Positions 30,766-42,717 of a stretch of 64,000 nt of DNA are shown here, one piece after another. Numbering within the stretch: the stretch's first letter is position 1; the number at the start of each line of letters is the position of its first letter. The notes below the pieces were generated by a model. The model searched no databases and was not told the DNA's origin. It worked only from the letters and a program-made list of their open reading frames with translations. The position numbers and the translations under genes were made by a program. Origin of the DNA: Branchiostoma floridae (taxonomy: Eukaryota > Chordata > Leptocardii > Amphioxiformes > Branchiostomatidae); NCBI RefSeq assembly GCF_000003815.2, contig NC_049995.1:14102262-14166261 (forward strand). The letters run 5' to 3'.

Positions 30766-33700
30766 ATGTCCAGAAAGGATGAATTTGGGAGAGAACTTCA
30801 AGTTGATGCCAAGAAGGTGAGAATGAGACAGTAATAATAGTGATTAACTGATAGAGGCACAAGCTTACTAGTTACTAGTAGAAACCTCCACCAATTCAAA
30901 GTAGTATACTATTGCTGTACAGTAGAATCCAGTTAATTGCACACCGGATAATCGCACACTTCTGTTAATTGCACGAAATCTCCAAATCCCATGGTGGTGC
31001 AGTCCAGCTGTATAACTTCGCTTTGTTGCACCATTCGGATAATTGCACGAAATATACTGGCAAATGGGGTGTGCAATTAAGCGGCTTCCACTGTATAAGT
31101 TTTGCCAATTTTTCCTATTCACATTTAACTTATGATTTGTGTATTGTAGCCCATGTGTTCCATGTCCCCATGCCAGGTCAATTAAAATTTGATTATAAAG
31201 TTGGCCCTTGTGTGTCTCCTTCCCAGGTAAGTAAGAAGCTGTATCCTCCTGATACGCTAAGAAGCTGTACCAGCTTGAGATTTTATCTCAGTACTAAGAA
31301 GCTGTACCGCCTGATATATGCCGCCTTTTCAAGGTACTATATGATAAGCCATAGCATCAACGGACATGTTAATTGTTATATATCTTGTTCCCAGAGCACC
31401 AGAAAGCTGTACCAGCTGGAGGAAGTGTTACAGCTAACACCAGGCCGGTTCGAGAGCGCCATTTCTGAAGCTCCAGTGCTTTCCAAGTTCAGTGAAGTAA
31501 GTCAATAGAAGAATACTTCAACCAGTGACTTGTAACTAACATATAAAACATGTACCTCCAAATCTATGATCGTCTTCAACGATCAGTAAAGGAAGAATTG
31601 TAATTTCCCAATCACTTTAGCATGATAGTATTGAAGTTTGTAACTTCCATTCAACACAAGCAAATTTTTTACCTATAATCTTTAAGTACATGTTGTACAT
31701 AGTTTTGGACTCGAAGTCTTGAGCAACTGTAATTATTGATAAGTTGTGCTATATTAGTATATATTGCTTACTAGTAACTTAATGCATGTTTAGTGTTTTG
31801 CATTGCTACATGTAGTTTTGTTTCTAACAGAGACAGTAGCACCGTTTCTCAATCTTACTAAAAATTCAGAACTCAGCATTAGGAAAAATTTTTAATCGGT
31901 GACAAATTTCCCCCCACAGCAAGTTGGGAAGTACATGGGTGCCCTGCTGAACAGCTATGGAGGCATCGTGAGATGGGGAGTCACTCGTACAGGTGAGTGG
32001 GCAGGTTTACTGTACATGTTCTTAGCCTGGGTACCTTCCAAATAGTAGTTTGCTTTGACGTTTATTACTACTAGTAAGTAGTATACACTATATACAGTCG
32101 CTTTTCTGCTATTCCATTCAGGAACTTAGACATCTCTAATGCCTGGAGTAGTAAGGTTTTTTGTGCTCCTAATCCTATGTTAACCTATTTATACCCAAGA
32201 AACTTGAAATGGTTAATTAACTGATCGCTGTAATCAAACAGGCATTGGAACCCTTGTTCAAACGAACGCTCCAGAACCCATTCCTTAATTAATTGACGTC
32301 AACACCAAAATATTTAAATATACATTTCCCGAGACGGGTAGCAGAAGCAAACATAAGAGCAAACTACTGCCCAGATGATACTCAGGCTAACATGTTCTCT
32401 GACAGTACAGAAATACTGTACATGGCTGAAAATACATTTAAGTTTGGAACTGCATGTTCACTTTTGTACATACAAACTTGTTGCTACATACATCTATTAC
32501 TTTTGACTGTCGAAATTCTCTTATCAAATGTACCTGCGGTACTACATGAAATATAAAATATATATATGATATATAATAGAATAGACTTGTCAAGTTTACA
32601 ACTTGCATCTTTATCCACCATTTACTAGGTTTGGCCAAAGTCAAGGTCATCGGAACACACTGTGACCGGAAGATGGAGGACGAGTACAAGGTCGTGGTAG
32701 ACTGTGTCGCTAAGAGCTTCAGTCCTCGCATCGACCCTTCTCTGTACAGGTATTACCATGGAAACGGCATCATTTATTCTTGTGATGGCTATGATAGTGG
32801 CAAAAAAAATAGTGGCATTGTTTGTTGTGTAGGTATTTCTGATGTCAACCTGCCCCAGACTTTTGAGACTTGTACTTGCAATTCCTAATCCTATACATGA
32901 AAAATGACCCAGCTGATCACAAAGAGGACAGTGATGATGATCACTGATAGTTTGTCATTATTTTGAATACATCAACTTGTAACTTGTTATTTAGTTTCGG
33001 GGCAAGGCAGCTTTCCCTCGATAGTAAACAGGTGTACAAAGTATTTTGTACAAGGGGTAGTTTTATCCTCTTTTGAAGTACATTTGAAAAGTGCATGTAA
33101 CATTTGGCTGATGCAGGTAATTTCAAAAATTAAGTTAAAAGGTAGAAAAAAAGTATTTTGAGACCTGTACTGTAGTGACCACTGGGCTCATAGGTTTAAA
33201 TCTTAGTCTCACAAGGAAGAGTTTTGTTTCTGTTTCAGGCTGGACTTTGTGCAAATCCTCCGCAAGTCGACAAACCAGCCGTTCCGAGAGATCCGCGTGA
33301 TCGAGTTACGGGTTCAGGCAGGGCAGGAGCTGCTTTACATGGATCAGGAACAGCGGGTATGTGCACATATAAATGATAGTGATGGTTAGAAAAACAACTT
33401 GGAATCATGTGCACTGAGCATTGAACCAGTTCTTTTTAAAAATTTGAATTACATTTTTCTATGTCTTTTCACTTTCAGCAATGGAATTCTTTTATCATTG
33501 GCTCTATTTTTTCTATGTTGACCAATGATTGATGCCATGTCTGTGAAAAGTAACAAGTTTATGAAAATCTCATTCATTGAAACATCTTACTTGCCTGATC
33601 GGGCAAGTGGGGTAGGACATGCACCTACCCGATCTGCACTTTCACTTGCCCGGGGCAATCGGGCAATTAAATACATGTACGTTACAGAATACATTGGATT

Positions 33701-35619
33701 TCAAAAGTGAACACTATTTGTTAACATTTGTTTCATGTTGTTGTTATTTAGTATGAATGACTTGTTTGTACTTGCAGGTGAGAGTTGTAAACGGCAGCAC
33801 CTTGTACGGACCCCTCATTCCTCAGGAGATCAAACGCCTGGTGCTGAAGAAGTATAGAAAGGTATAATCTGTGTCTTGTCATGTCTTAATCTTAAAGACG
33901 CCCAAGAAGGTAAAGTTTTCCTTTCTTCCAACACACGGATCAAATTTTCAATGACCACTGCCGCCTTCTTAAGGATCAATACTGATGACCAATCACTTCT
34001 GAACGTAAACTTCAGAGAGATCATGTGTCTTTAACTCGAGTTTACATTCTGAAGTGATTGGTCACCAGTATTGATCCTGAATAAGTTGACAGTGGTTGTT
34101 AAAAATTTGATCTGTGTGTACTTTATTTTTTTTTGTGTGTGGGAAGAAAGTTCAGCATTGTACTCAGGGCTGTTTCCAGCTTGAATTTTTTCCCGTCCCT
34201 ACAGCATTGTTTTGAAGCCCATGTTGTTGATTTTCCCGGTTAGCTATGTCAGTTTTAACTTTAATTACTTTTAAACATTTTCAACAGTTTCATGACATTG
34301 TGATTTTTGGGACGGATGGGGTAAAAATATTTTATGTACCAACAAGCAAATTTCTGTCACAGGGCAGATTCTGGAGACAGCTCTGATTGTATAAGTACTA
34401 GTACACAGTAAATGTGTTGTTGGCTAGGAAAAACTGTCCATTAATTGACCACTTATTTCCTTCCCTTTCCAGGAACTTCTGGATTCCCAGAGTCTGCTGG
34501 ATGTGATCACCCCCCTGGTCGGCCGCCCCCTCCCCGCTGCTGTCACCCCCCTGCAGGACAGACCCCCCTCTGGAGTCAGCGTGGACACACAGACATCACC
34601 TGCATTTTGCCATGGCAACGGGGGAAACAAGAGCAATGTGCAGGTATTGGATATGTACAAAGAACATTTGCAAATAGATGTGCAAAAACTAGGTGTGATA
34701 GGTCGTTCAGAGTACTATAACCAGCTACTACCGCACTGCGTGCCTGCAAAGCTGGTGTGTTACATCAAAGAGAGGTTATATACCAACTTTATCTATACAG
34801 GTACACTAAGGGGATGAAGTATTGTGTTTGTGTGTGAATCTGTATGTGTGTGTATATGTGGTGTCTGTGTGTACTCTCCAACTTGTCCAAGCAGAAGTTG
34901 ATGGTCTTCTTGAGTTTCTGTAATTCCCTGTATACATACAAATGTACTGCAGTGTTACCATACTGTACATTCTCATTGTAGGGATAAAGTCTGCCATCTT
35001 GCCCAATGTTAATAAATCGGGATGCTGTATATCTACTAGTAGACAATGTTAATAGTAATATGATTACTTCTACACAGCATACATATCTATTGTATACATG
35101 TAACTTTATTCACCAATTCTGTACTTCGAGTGATTCATATAGTGATATACACACTCTGTTGTTCCTCTATATCTGTCCCAGGCAACCCCCATACAGAGCC
35201 ACATCAATAAAAGCAAGGTGGCATGTCTTGGAACCCCCATGCCTAGCCACATCACTACCAGCATGGTGCATTCTGCAACCCCCATGCAGAACCACACCAG
35301 TAAGAACAACGCCTGCTCCATAACCCCCATGCACACCCACGTCAGCAACAGTAAGATGTCTTCCCCCATCGAGACTCCAAAGCAGAATCTTCAGACAGCC
35401 TTGGAGACGTCGGTCTGTACACCTTTCGTAGGGAAGGAGTCTTCTAGCGAATCAGACATTACAGGTACATAGTAGCAGACATGTCCTTCTTTGTAAAACA
35501 ATAATAAGTTGGAGGAATAAGTACGTTTTTTAATTTCTGGTTCATTACAGAATTCCTACTCAGTCACATATTCACTATCCGCGTCATCATTTGTTGTTCC
35601 CCATCAGGTGAATGTTAGA
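30766..35619 (+). CDS. Schlafen-like protein (SLFNL1-type AlbA_2 domain)
   Basis: Coding exons: 30766-30816, 31395-31496, 31920-31992, 32629-32749, 33239-33356, 33778-33861, 34473-34643, 35182-35464, and a proposed 11-base last exon 35609-35619 (TAG), total 337 residues in frame. If the last intron is retained, a stop follows at 35470. Residues ~45-183 match the Schlafen AlbA_2 fold: LLNSYGGIVRWGV (60-72), a charged EDEYKVVVD segment, FSPRIDPSLYRLDFV, IRVIELRVQAGQELLYM and NGSTLYGPLIPQEIKRLVLK. This is the order seen in SLFNL1, whose exact role is not settled. The N-terminal segment is short and no helicase follows. The C-terminus is Ser/Pro-rich with four TPM-x-x-H-like repeats in exon 8 (ATPIQSH, GTPMPSH, ATPMQNH, ITPMHTH). 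Confidence 0.85.
30920..31093. mobile_element. Tc1/mariner-like MITE, CAGTAGAATCC ends, TA target
   Basis: The left end CAGTAGAATCCAGTTAATTG and the right end, reverse complemented, CAGTGGAAGCCGCTTAATTG form ~26-bp imperfect inverted repeats. TA flanks both sides (30918-30919, 31094-31095). Interior repeats of AATTGCACGAAAT occur. It lies in the first coding intron of the Schlafen-like gene. Confidence 0.8.
31225..31420 (+). repeat. decoy copies of the start of Schlafen-like exon 2
   Basis: The real exon starts CCCAGAGCACCAGAAAGCTG and continues TACCAGCTGGAG. Related strings AAGTAAGAAGCTGTATCCTC (31233), CTAAGAAGCTGTACCAGCTT (31257) and CTAAGAAGCTGTACCGCCTG (31297) precede it. The first is preceded by TTCCCAG, an acceptor-like site. 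Confidence 0.6.
33921..34150. mobile_element. foldback element with ~80-100 bp imperfect arms
   Basis: The left arm CTTTCTTCCAACACACGGAT...ACCAATCACTTC pairs with the right arm GAAGTGATTGGTCACCAGTA...GTGGGAAGAAAG with few mismatches plus a poly-T insertion in the right arm. No coding capacity and no clear target duplication. It lies in an intron of the Schlafen-like gene. Confidence 0.7.
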
Positions 35620-35762
35620 TGTGCTTGCATGTAGAAGTTGCTTGATTCAATTGTTTATTACACAAGGTTCTACCATTGGATGTCTTACATTCATTGAGAT
35701 ACAATGATTAGTCTTTGCAAGTGACACAGCCAATCAAGCCTGAAACGGAACACATAGACTAC

Positions 35763-35765
<3 letters not shown>

Positions 35766-35818
<53 letters not shown>
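35766..35818. repeat. (GT)n microsatellite
   Basis: An uninterrupted TG repeat of about 26 units, capable of left-handed DNA in principle. It lies between the Schlafen-like gene and the repeat block at 35991. Confidence 0.97.
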
Positions 35819-35820
<2 letters not shown>

Positions 35821-35990
35821 GTATAATGTATAGAACAGGCGACAGTATAAATCCGGAAAAACACTCTAAATCCGGAAAACTTTGATTATTAGGACATACT
35901 TTGAGAAGGAAGTTTAATATTCTATAGTATGACATAGTACATGATGACGGTTACGTAGATAACATCGGCAGGTCCCACGGGACTAGGTCA

Positions 35991-36212
35991 GTTCTGCAGA
36001 ATTCTGCATCTGTTCGAAGAATTCTGTGCAGAATTCTGCATTGGACTGCAGAATTCTGCAAACCACATGCAGAATTCTGCAAACCATATGCAGAATTCTG
36101 CAACCAATGTGCAGAATTCTGCACTCCATATGCAGAATTCTGCAACCCAAATGCAGAATTCTGTACTCCATATGCAGAATTCTGCAAGTCACATGCAGAA
36201 ATTCTGCATATA
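35991..36212. repeat. 21-bp minisatellite of palindromic TGCAGAATTCTGCA
   Basis: About ten units, mostly 21 bp, each consist of the 14-bp perfect palindrome TGCAGAATTCTGCA plus a variable 7-bp linker such as AACCATA. Because the period is a multiple of three and the unit lacks stops, several frames on both strands stay open for 60-80 codons. These are not genes. Confidence 0.92.
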
Positions 36213-37671
36213 AAGATGAAATATGAGTAATATGCAATGCTACAGTTATTTAATGATGTAAGGGAGTAGATTTATGCCTACTCCATGTAGAAGATAAAAC
36301 TAGAAGTCATGATTCAATATGGATTCATTTCAAAGGCATTACCATTACTGTCAGTGTTTCTGAGAAAAAAGCTACAGTATCCATTGATTCTACAAAACTT
36401 CTATACAACACTACTCAAATTGTACACAACAATTCTAACTGTTTAATTCTTAACAACTCCCCACGTACTCTTTAATTGAATTAAGTAATATCAGCATATG
36501 GCTGAATACAATGTGTCTGACAAGGCCTGTCAAAAGTTAGATTACAAAACCACTTTGAGGGGTGATTTTAAAAACTTGTCTTTGATATTTTGTGAATAAT
36601 CGACCGTCTTGTTGTAAACATCGCCCTCATTTATGCCGAAAATAATATGTAGGATAAAGGAAGTGTCTGTAGGTATAGGAAATACATGGGGTAGGGTCTG
36701 CATGGGTTTAGTGAGTGTCACATTGTTGTACTAACACATGTTGCATATTTCACCACAAGTGAAGTTCTGCAAAAAGTAGGCTGATTGTGTATTCATTGAT
36801 TCATAATCTATTGGAAAATAACACTTTCTTTTTAGGTTTTAGAGTTTAGGACTCCTTTAAACTTTACAAATTAATGTATGTTGCCACTGAGTAGCTAGAC
36901 TAAGTACTTCTTATTTTCAATTTTGCGCATATAATTGGCCTATTATATAAAAAGCCATCATAATGAATTGTATTGTGCTATTGACACATAAGTTGAAAGC
37001 AAAAAATGCAGTTTGGCTTCTAGTGCAGACAAAATATTTAGATCCCTGCAAAATAATAACCAGCACCAGTCATCATAAACTTTCAAGGCGGCCTTCAGTG
37101 CTATCTTGCAATGGAGATTGTAATCTCTCCTTGTTATTGATTGATAATATACAGATGCCTCTTTTGAATTAAAAGCAATATTATTTTGTCTTTCCATGAT
37201 TAGATCACTTCTGTAGAAAAGTTAAATAGAGTCAAACCTGTCTATAAGACAACCACATAAGGGAATGAGCAAAGCCTGTCACCAAAACAGCAGGTTGCAA
37301 TATTCTGCCAGACCGCAATGATGATGGTCTGACTTGCATTTGCTTTGGGCAGGTGGTCATGATTGGGAAGTGGTACTTGTCTGTCTTGTCAGCTTGAACA
37401 GTTATTGGTACAATATATGGATGGAGGGAGGAAAAAGTCACTATTTCATTCCATACACAGTTGCATGATATCAAAAGGCCTATAAATCTGTACAAGTATT
37501 GAGATTTATCTGAGCATTGACTTTCTATCAAAACTTATTTTGATATTAGTCTCAGGTTCTATCAGTATCTTAGACAACTTACAATGTCAATGTAACGTCT
37601 ACTAATAAAATTCCTCTAGGTGACATCACACTAGTTCACCTTTATCTGCAGATAACCTATACAGTCAAACC
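36213..37671. other. gene-free stretch
   Basis: No exon with splice support is visible. AGTCAAACCTGTCTATAAGA at 37231 is a lone degenerate end of the CAGTCAAACCTG MITE family. Confidence 0.5.
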
Positions 37672-38235
37672 TGTCTATAGCAGCCACTCAAGGGACTGGA
37701 GAAATGTGGCCACTATAGACAGGTGGCCACTATAGAGAAAATATTGATCAATTAACCACGAGCAATAAGTTACACATGATTTCAGTACCCACTAAACTTT
37801 CTCACCAAGTAACATTGTCTCGATCGTCTCAAAATTCAACTGACCCTGCTAAAGACAAATCTAACGAAAATAATTGATATTGCTATGCGTAATGTTGGTA
37901 GATTCGCCGACAAAAACTTGCAATCTAATATACTTTCTGATTCTGCCAAAATGACCCTGTCGGGAACTCCAAATCCTCGCAATGATTTTAAACTGGGCGC
38001 AGGCTGACATATGGCCGCTGGATGGTCACCATAGGCAGTGTTTCTGTATTACGGAATTATTATTATTAGTGTTACGGTCCCACCTTGTTTCTGTATCTAC
38101 GGGACTGGAAAGCATGTGGCTGTGGCTTCGTTAGACAGGTGGCTGCTATAGACTATTTCTTAATGCTTAGGTCAATGGGAAAAATCCAAGGGACCGACCA
38201 AATGTGACTGTAATGGCCAGGTGCCATTTTTTTTT
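37672..38235. mobile_element. decayed MITE of the CAGTCAAACCTG family
   Basis: The left end at 37672 (after TA) reads CAGTCAAACCTGTCTATAGC, with GTGGCCACTATAGACAGGTGG shortly after. Inner and right parts (GGACCGACCAAATGTGACTG near 38200) are degenerate, so the right boundary is approximate. Confidence 0.6.
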
Positions 38236-39529
38236 TTTAGATAAGGATATTTATGTATACGAAGTCAATGGACATTATTGGTTTCAAATTGCAATATTTT
38301 GAAAAAAAGTTTTAATTTGAAACCACTGTCTGACAGCTACATGTACCTCTGAATCAACAAACCATACAATCTGCAATCATTTTTGTTTAATTCCTAGCAT
38401 CAAGGACATTCTGCACGGAGCAGCAGATTTACAGTTGTATGTTTCCTGGCAGATGCCAAGAAAAAAAGCTTTCGCTGTCCATGATGCTTTTGTAGCTTTA
38501 CACCTGGTGGCATATGGGGGTTTATAATGTAGCAACAAAGCAAATCCATTATTTTGTATCAGACTACAAATTGTACAACATTGAATCACAGTACCCTGGA
38601 TTGATGCTTATTCATTCAGAAGTGCAGATTCAGCCCTAGCTCACACCTTGGTTTGACATCAATGACAAGTGAATCTTTTTTTGTTGCATCAGGTCTCTCT
38701 TTAATTGTTTTCTTCCGTCATCTATTGTAAAGCAACATGTAAGAGAGCATGTGGTATGTGATTTCAACATTGTCAGCTCTGCATGTCCTGCAGTAAAGGT
38801 TACTCAATATGATCTACATGTAGTTGTTTGGGCTAGCTACAAGAGAACTTTTCCTGTGGTAGGTTCCCTTGGTACACCGTGACTAATCCTTGGTAAACAT
38901 ACACTTAAGACTGCTACTGAATTCAGCACTGTGGGTGTTACGGTCCCACCCACATTATTGCTAAAACAAACATGGGGCCCTAATAGCTTTGGGTTCGCCT
39001 ACTCCTAGAAAATCTCCATTAGTCACACCAGTGTTCCCAGCAGATCTGGTACACATTTCACATTTGCCAGAATGATGAGCTGCAAAGTAGGCTAATTGTG
39101 ACGTCTAGTTGACAAGCTCCAGATGCCTGCCCCTGTTACACAAGTCAGGCCACCCGACCCCCAGCTGTGATCCTGTGTGATACACACATGTAGGCACTTG
39201 CTCAACCTCCAGTTGAAAAGAGACCATTGTCAATGCAACATACAATGTACACAAATGAATGGTTTCTTCTAGCAATGAGATTTTGTCATGATTGTTGATA
39301 AAACCTCATTATTTTCAGCAAAAGAAATGGAAGGCCAATATAATAAAATTTCATGTAGTGTGCATATGATAACATTTGGGTACTGGAAAAGTTTCTCTGA
39401 TCATCTGAGCACTTTTCTGTGGGAAGGACTCAAGGCAGTGATTTAAGGGTCACTGACCAAAATGTACAGCCTCGTTTAGCTGTACCATATTGAAACCTTT
39501 ATTTACATTGAATGTTTCGAATCGTGTGG

Positions 39530-39940
39530 TAGGAACCAGAACCCAGATGTAAGGGGTTCAAAATCGCTGATTTGTCCCTGATTTTGTGTCCATGGGCACT
39601 TTACACATCAAGTTTTCTCACTTCACACAGGTGAAATTGAGTACCTACATGTGACTTTGGTTAGGGCCGTCCCTTGGATAGGACCTTAAATGGAGGTCCC
39701 ATGTTTGAGGACAACCACACAAAACAGCAGGGCAGTCCTCCATGGTGTGAGTGGTACAAAACCTATAGTCCTTTGGTCGCACACCATGGGGCAACTGCTA
39801 TCACATTGCCAAATGGCAGCCAGGTCAGACCCTTGCATTTGTTTTAGCCTATTGTAAGCTCCTCGTAACTTCAGTCAGCTGCTGGCTGGGGAAGGGAGAG
39901 GAGTTACAAGTTGGCCCACCCAATAACAATAACAAACCCA
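39530..39940 (+). mobile_element. ~400-bp SINE with (ATAACA)n tail
   Basis: A diverged head is followed by TGTGTCCATGGGCACTTTAC, TTCACACAGGTGAAATTGAG, GGATAGGACCTTAAATGGAG, CACACCATGGGGCAACTG, TTGCCAAATGGCAGCCAGG, CCTATTGTAAGCTCC and a CAATAACAATAACAA tail. Parts of it recur at 3860-4005, 14150-14222, 22590 and 24930, which defines the family's order. Confidence 0.7.
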
Positions 39941-41284
39941 TCCCATCAGAGGTTGATGGGGAGAAATTGTGATCCTACTTTTACATACTTCATTATGTTA
40001 TCTTCCTTTTGGTGGGGCCAATGAACATAACTTGGGATATAAAGAAAAATTCACAATTTCTCCCACCAACAATGTTTGGAGAGTACCACTTAATCACTTA
40101 GTTTTCTTTCATAGCAGACTTCACTTCCCCCAGACCATTTCTCTTCTAAGGAAAACAAAAGGTTGACATATAGGGGATAGGTCGGGTCAGCTGAATGACC
40201 CCAGGTCCAGAAGAAGCCTTGCCAGCCATCAGCTTGAAATTACAGCTTAAGACATGCATTCCTGAGGACAGCTCAAATTACTTCATGAAATGCACTTCCA
40301 AAAAGGGAAAGACTGTGAGGCCATCATAAGAAAAATGCACAAAAAAGCAAGCACAGACTCTGCTTACTACAAGTGTACATGTGTATTATTTTTATAATAC
40401 AGAATATTCCCGATTCTGAATAGACTCATAGTTCAAAGAACTGATCATTCTGGTATTCAACATAGTCATATGCTCAGATGTTACATTTTTTCTGAAAATA
40501 ATTAAATATGCCCACCCACTTCATGTTGACACAGTGACAATGTACTGTATTGCATCATATCAGATCTTACATTGTACTAGACTGTATGGATGTTCTTGGG
40601 TAACTGTATTCCTAAATGTAGCACAGATCCTCATCACATCCTGACTTTCAGTGACATGACAATTTTGGCTACTAGTACATGTATCTGTACTTTGTTCTTT
40701 TAATGTATGTGGTAAAACAACCATCGCTGTCGCCACAAAAGCACTAGTGCCCTTGGGCAAGGACGATAGGCAGTACTTGAACACCACTGTTACGGTGGCT
40801 GATCAGCATCTATATTCAATAAATATGTGTATAGATGCTCTCATCCCCTCAAAATAGAAAGAGGGCGATATAAGAGATTACCAGTGTGTGACAAAATTGT
40901 AAAATACCAAAATATACTGTGCATGTAGAGTGGAAATGAAAGAGGAAACACATCTTAATTCCAATTGTTCATTTAACCACACCAAAAAAACTCCATTGTT
41001 TAAAGAAATCACAGTTATATTCCCCAGCTTTCCCACATTTATGGATGAACCGAAAAAAAATACTTTCCTCTGATCTTAAAATCACAAAGCCCAATTGGAA
41101 AAAAAGTGGAAGTCTTTGTATTCCTCTGCTGCCCAAAAATAGTCAAACCTAGCTTATCTAGATATAGTCAACACTAGTATTCCAGTAGTCTCTTTGTATT
41201 ATAATATTTACAAAAACATGTATCACAGTTCATAATCATAAATATATTGTTCCATGCATATTCCCTATCTTGTTATGCAGTGTA

Positions 41285-41769
41285 CAGTCAAACCTGCCCA
41301 AGACGACCACCCGGGGGACCGGAAAAAATCGGTCGATTTGGACAGGTGGTCGCTGAGAAGAGTATCGACTCAAAACATGCCCGATGCAAAGTATAAATGG
41401 TTTCCGTTGTGTTTAATGGCAAATAGCAAGCACACTGAATGCACGCAAAGTAGCGAGGTCTTTAATGTCAAATACAACACGCACACTGTAAACTGTAAAT
41501 TTAACCCCAAAATCCGACGTAAACTTTCCGATTTCGGCACAAAATCGCGCTAGTTATCATCAAAAATCGATGAAAACCTCAATTTTGAAAATGATGCGGT
41601 CCTTATGGGTCCCAATTTGGGTCGGTCGCGGTCGCGTTGGCCAGATGGTCGTTGAGAAAAGGTCGCTTAATGCTTACGTCAATGGGAAAATAATTCTGGA
41701 CCGAGAAAAAGCGGTCGAAATGGCCAGGTGGTCGCTGAGAAGAGGTGGTCGCTCGGGCAGGTTTGACTG
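41285..41769. mobile_element. 485-bp Tc1/mariner-like MITE, CAGTCAAACCTG ends, TA target
   Basis: It opens CAGTCAAACCTGCCCAAGAC and closes GTCGCTCGGGCAGGTTTGACTG, flanked by TA on both sides. Inner repeats of GTGGTCGCTGAGAAGAG appear near both ends. It is longer than the copy at 16312 and also has no gene. Confidence 0.85.
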
Positions 41770-42717
41770 TACTTGCAATTAGCCTATGGGCATGAACTTC
41801 CAAATAAACTACATATTATACACCTGGATGTTGCCACAATTGCGAATGGCTGCTTTTGTTAATACTGTACATGATCCGGAATTTTCCATTTGCAAGCTTG
41901 AAACGATTTCAGACCATGTTTTCATATTGCAGCAATGTACTATATGCTTGAAGTATCTGAAAGTTTCTTGATTTAACACACACATGACACAAAGTTTGTC
42001 CATTGGATATAAGATCACCTACATGTATACCTACAAAAACTTAAGGGCAAGATGCAAGAGTTACATACTTATGATGGAATGGCCTTCCAACAGCCTGTAG
42101 CTAGCCCCCTATCAAACCACTCTTTGGTCACTTTTTTGCTTGAATATAGAAAACAGTGGCCCTGACTCAAAATGAATGTGTCCAAGTCAACTCCAACAGA
42201 AGACATACATTGTAAATAAACTGATTTACTACTACATTTATAATATGACCAACCAAATTTATGACCAACCAAAATTACAAACTTTTGTACATTTACAATA
42301 ATGGGCAAGACGAGTAACTCCTTGAGCAGTTATTGTGTAACTCAGAAAAAAGCTTGCTTAGCTAATGCCTGCACCTTTTCACAAAGTTGGCTTTTAATTC
42401 TTTGAGAAACATTGAATCAGAAAATGACAACAAAATGTTTTAGTTTGTGGTCACACAAGTAGAATGTACGTGTACGTATGTTAATATGTATGTACAAAAT
42501 GTAGTTTAATGCATAGCAAGACCAAGGTAAAATGTTCACAGTGAGTATTCTGTTGAAAAATCATCAGGGAATTGGGATTGGGACATTCCAATCCCTGCCC
42601 TGTCACACACTGACACAGCACACTGGAGGTCAAAGTATCATATTCTCTGTTCTCAAGCCTCTGGTCTGTTATATCAGACTCAGGTCAGTTCAGACTCAGG
42701 TCATATTCTGTCTTGTC

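Noticed and set aside
35951-36237. Several 66-84 codon frames on both strands
   Set aside because: Produced by the 21-bp satellite, whose period is a multiple of three and lacks stops.
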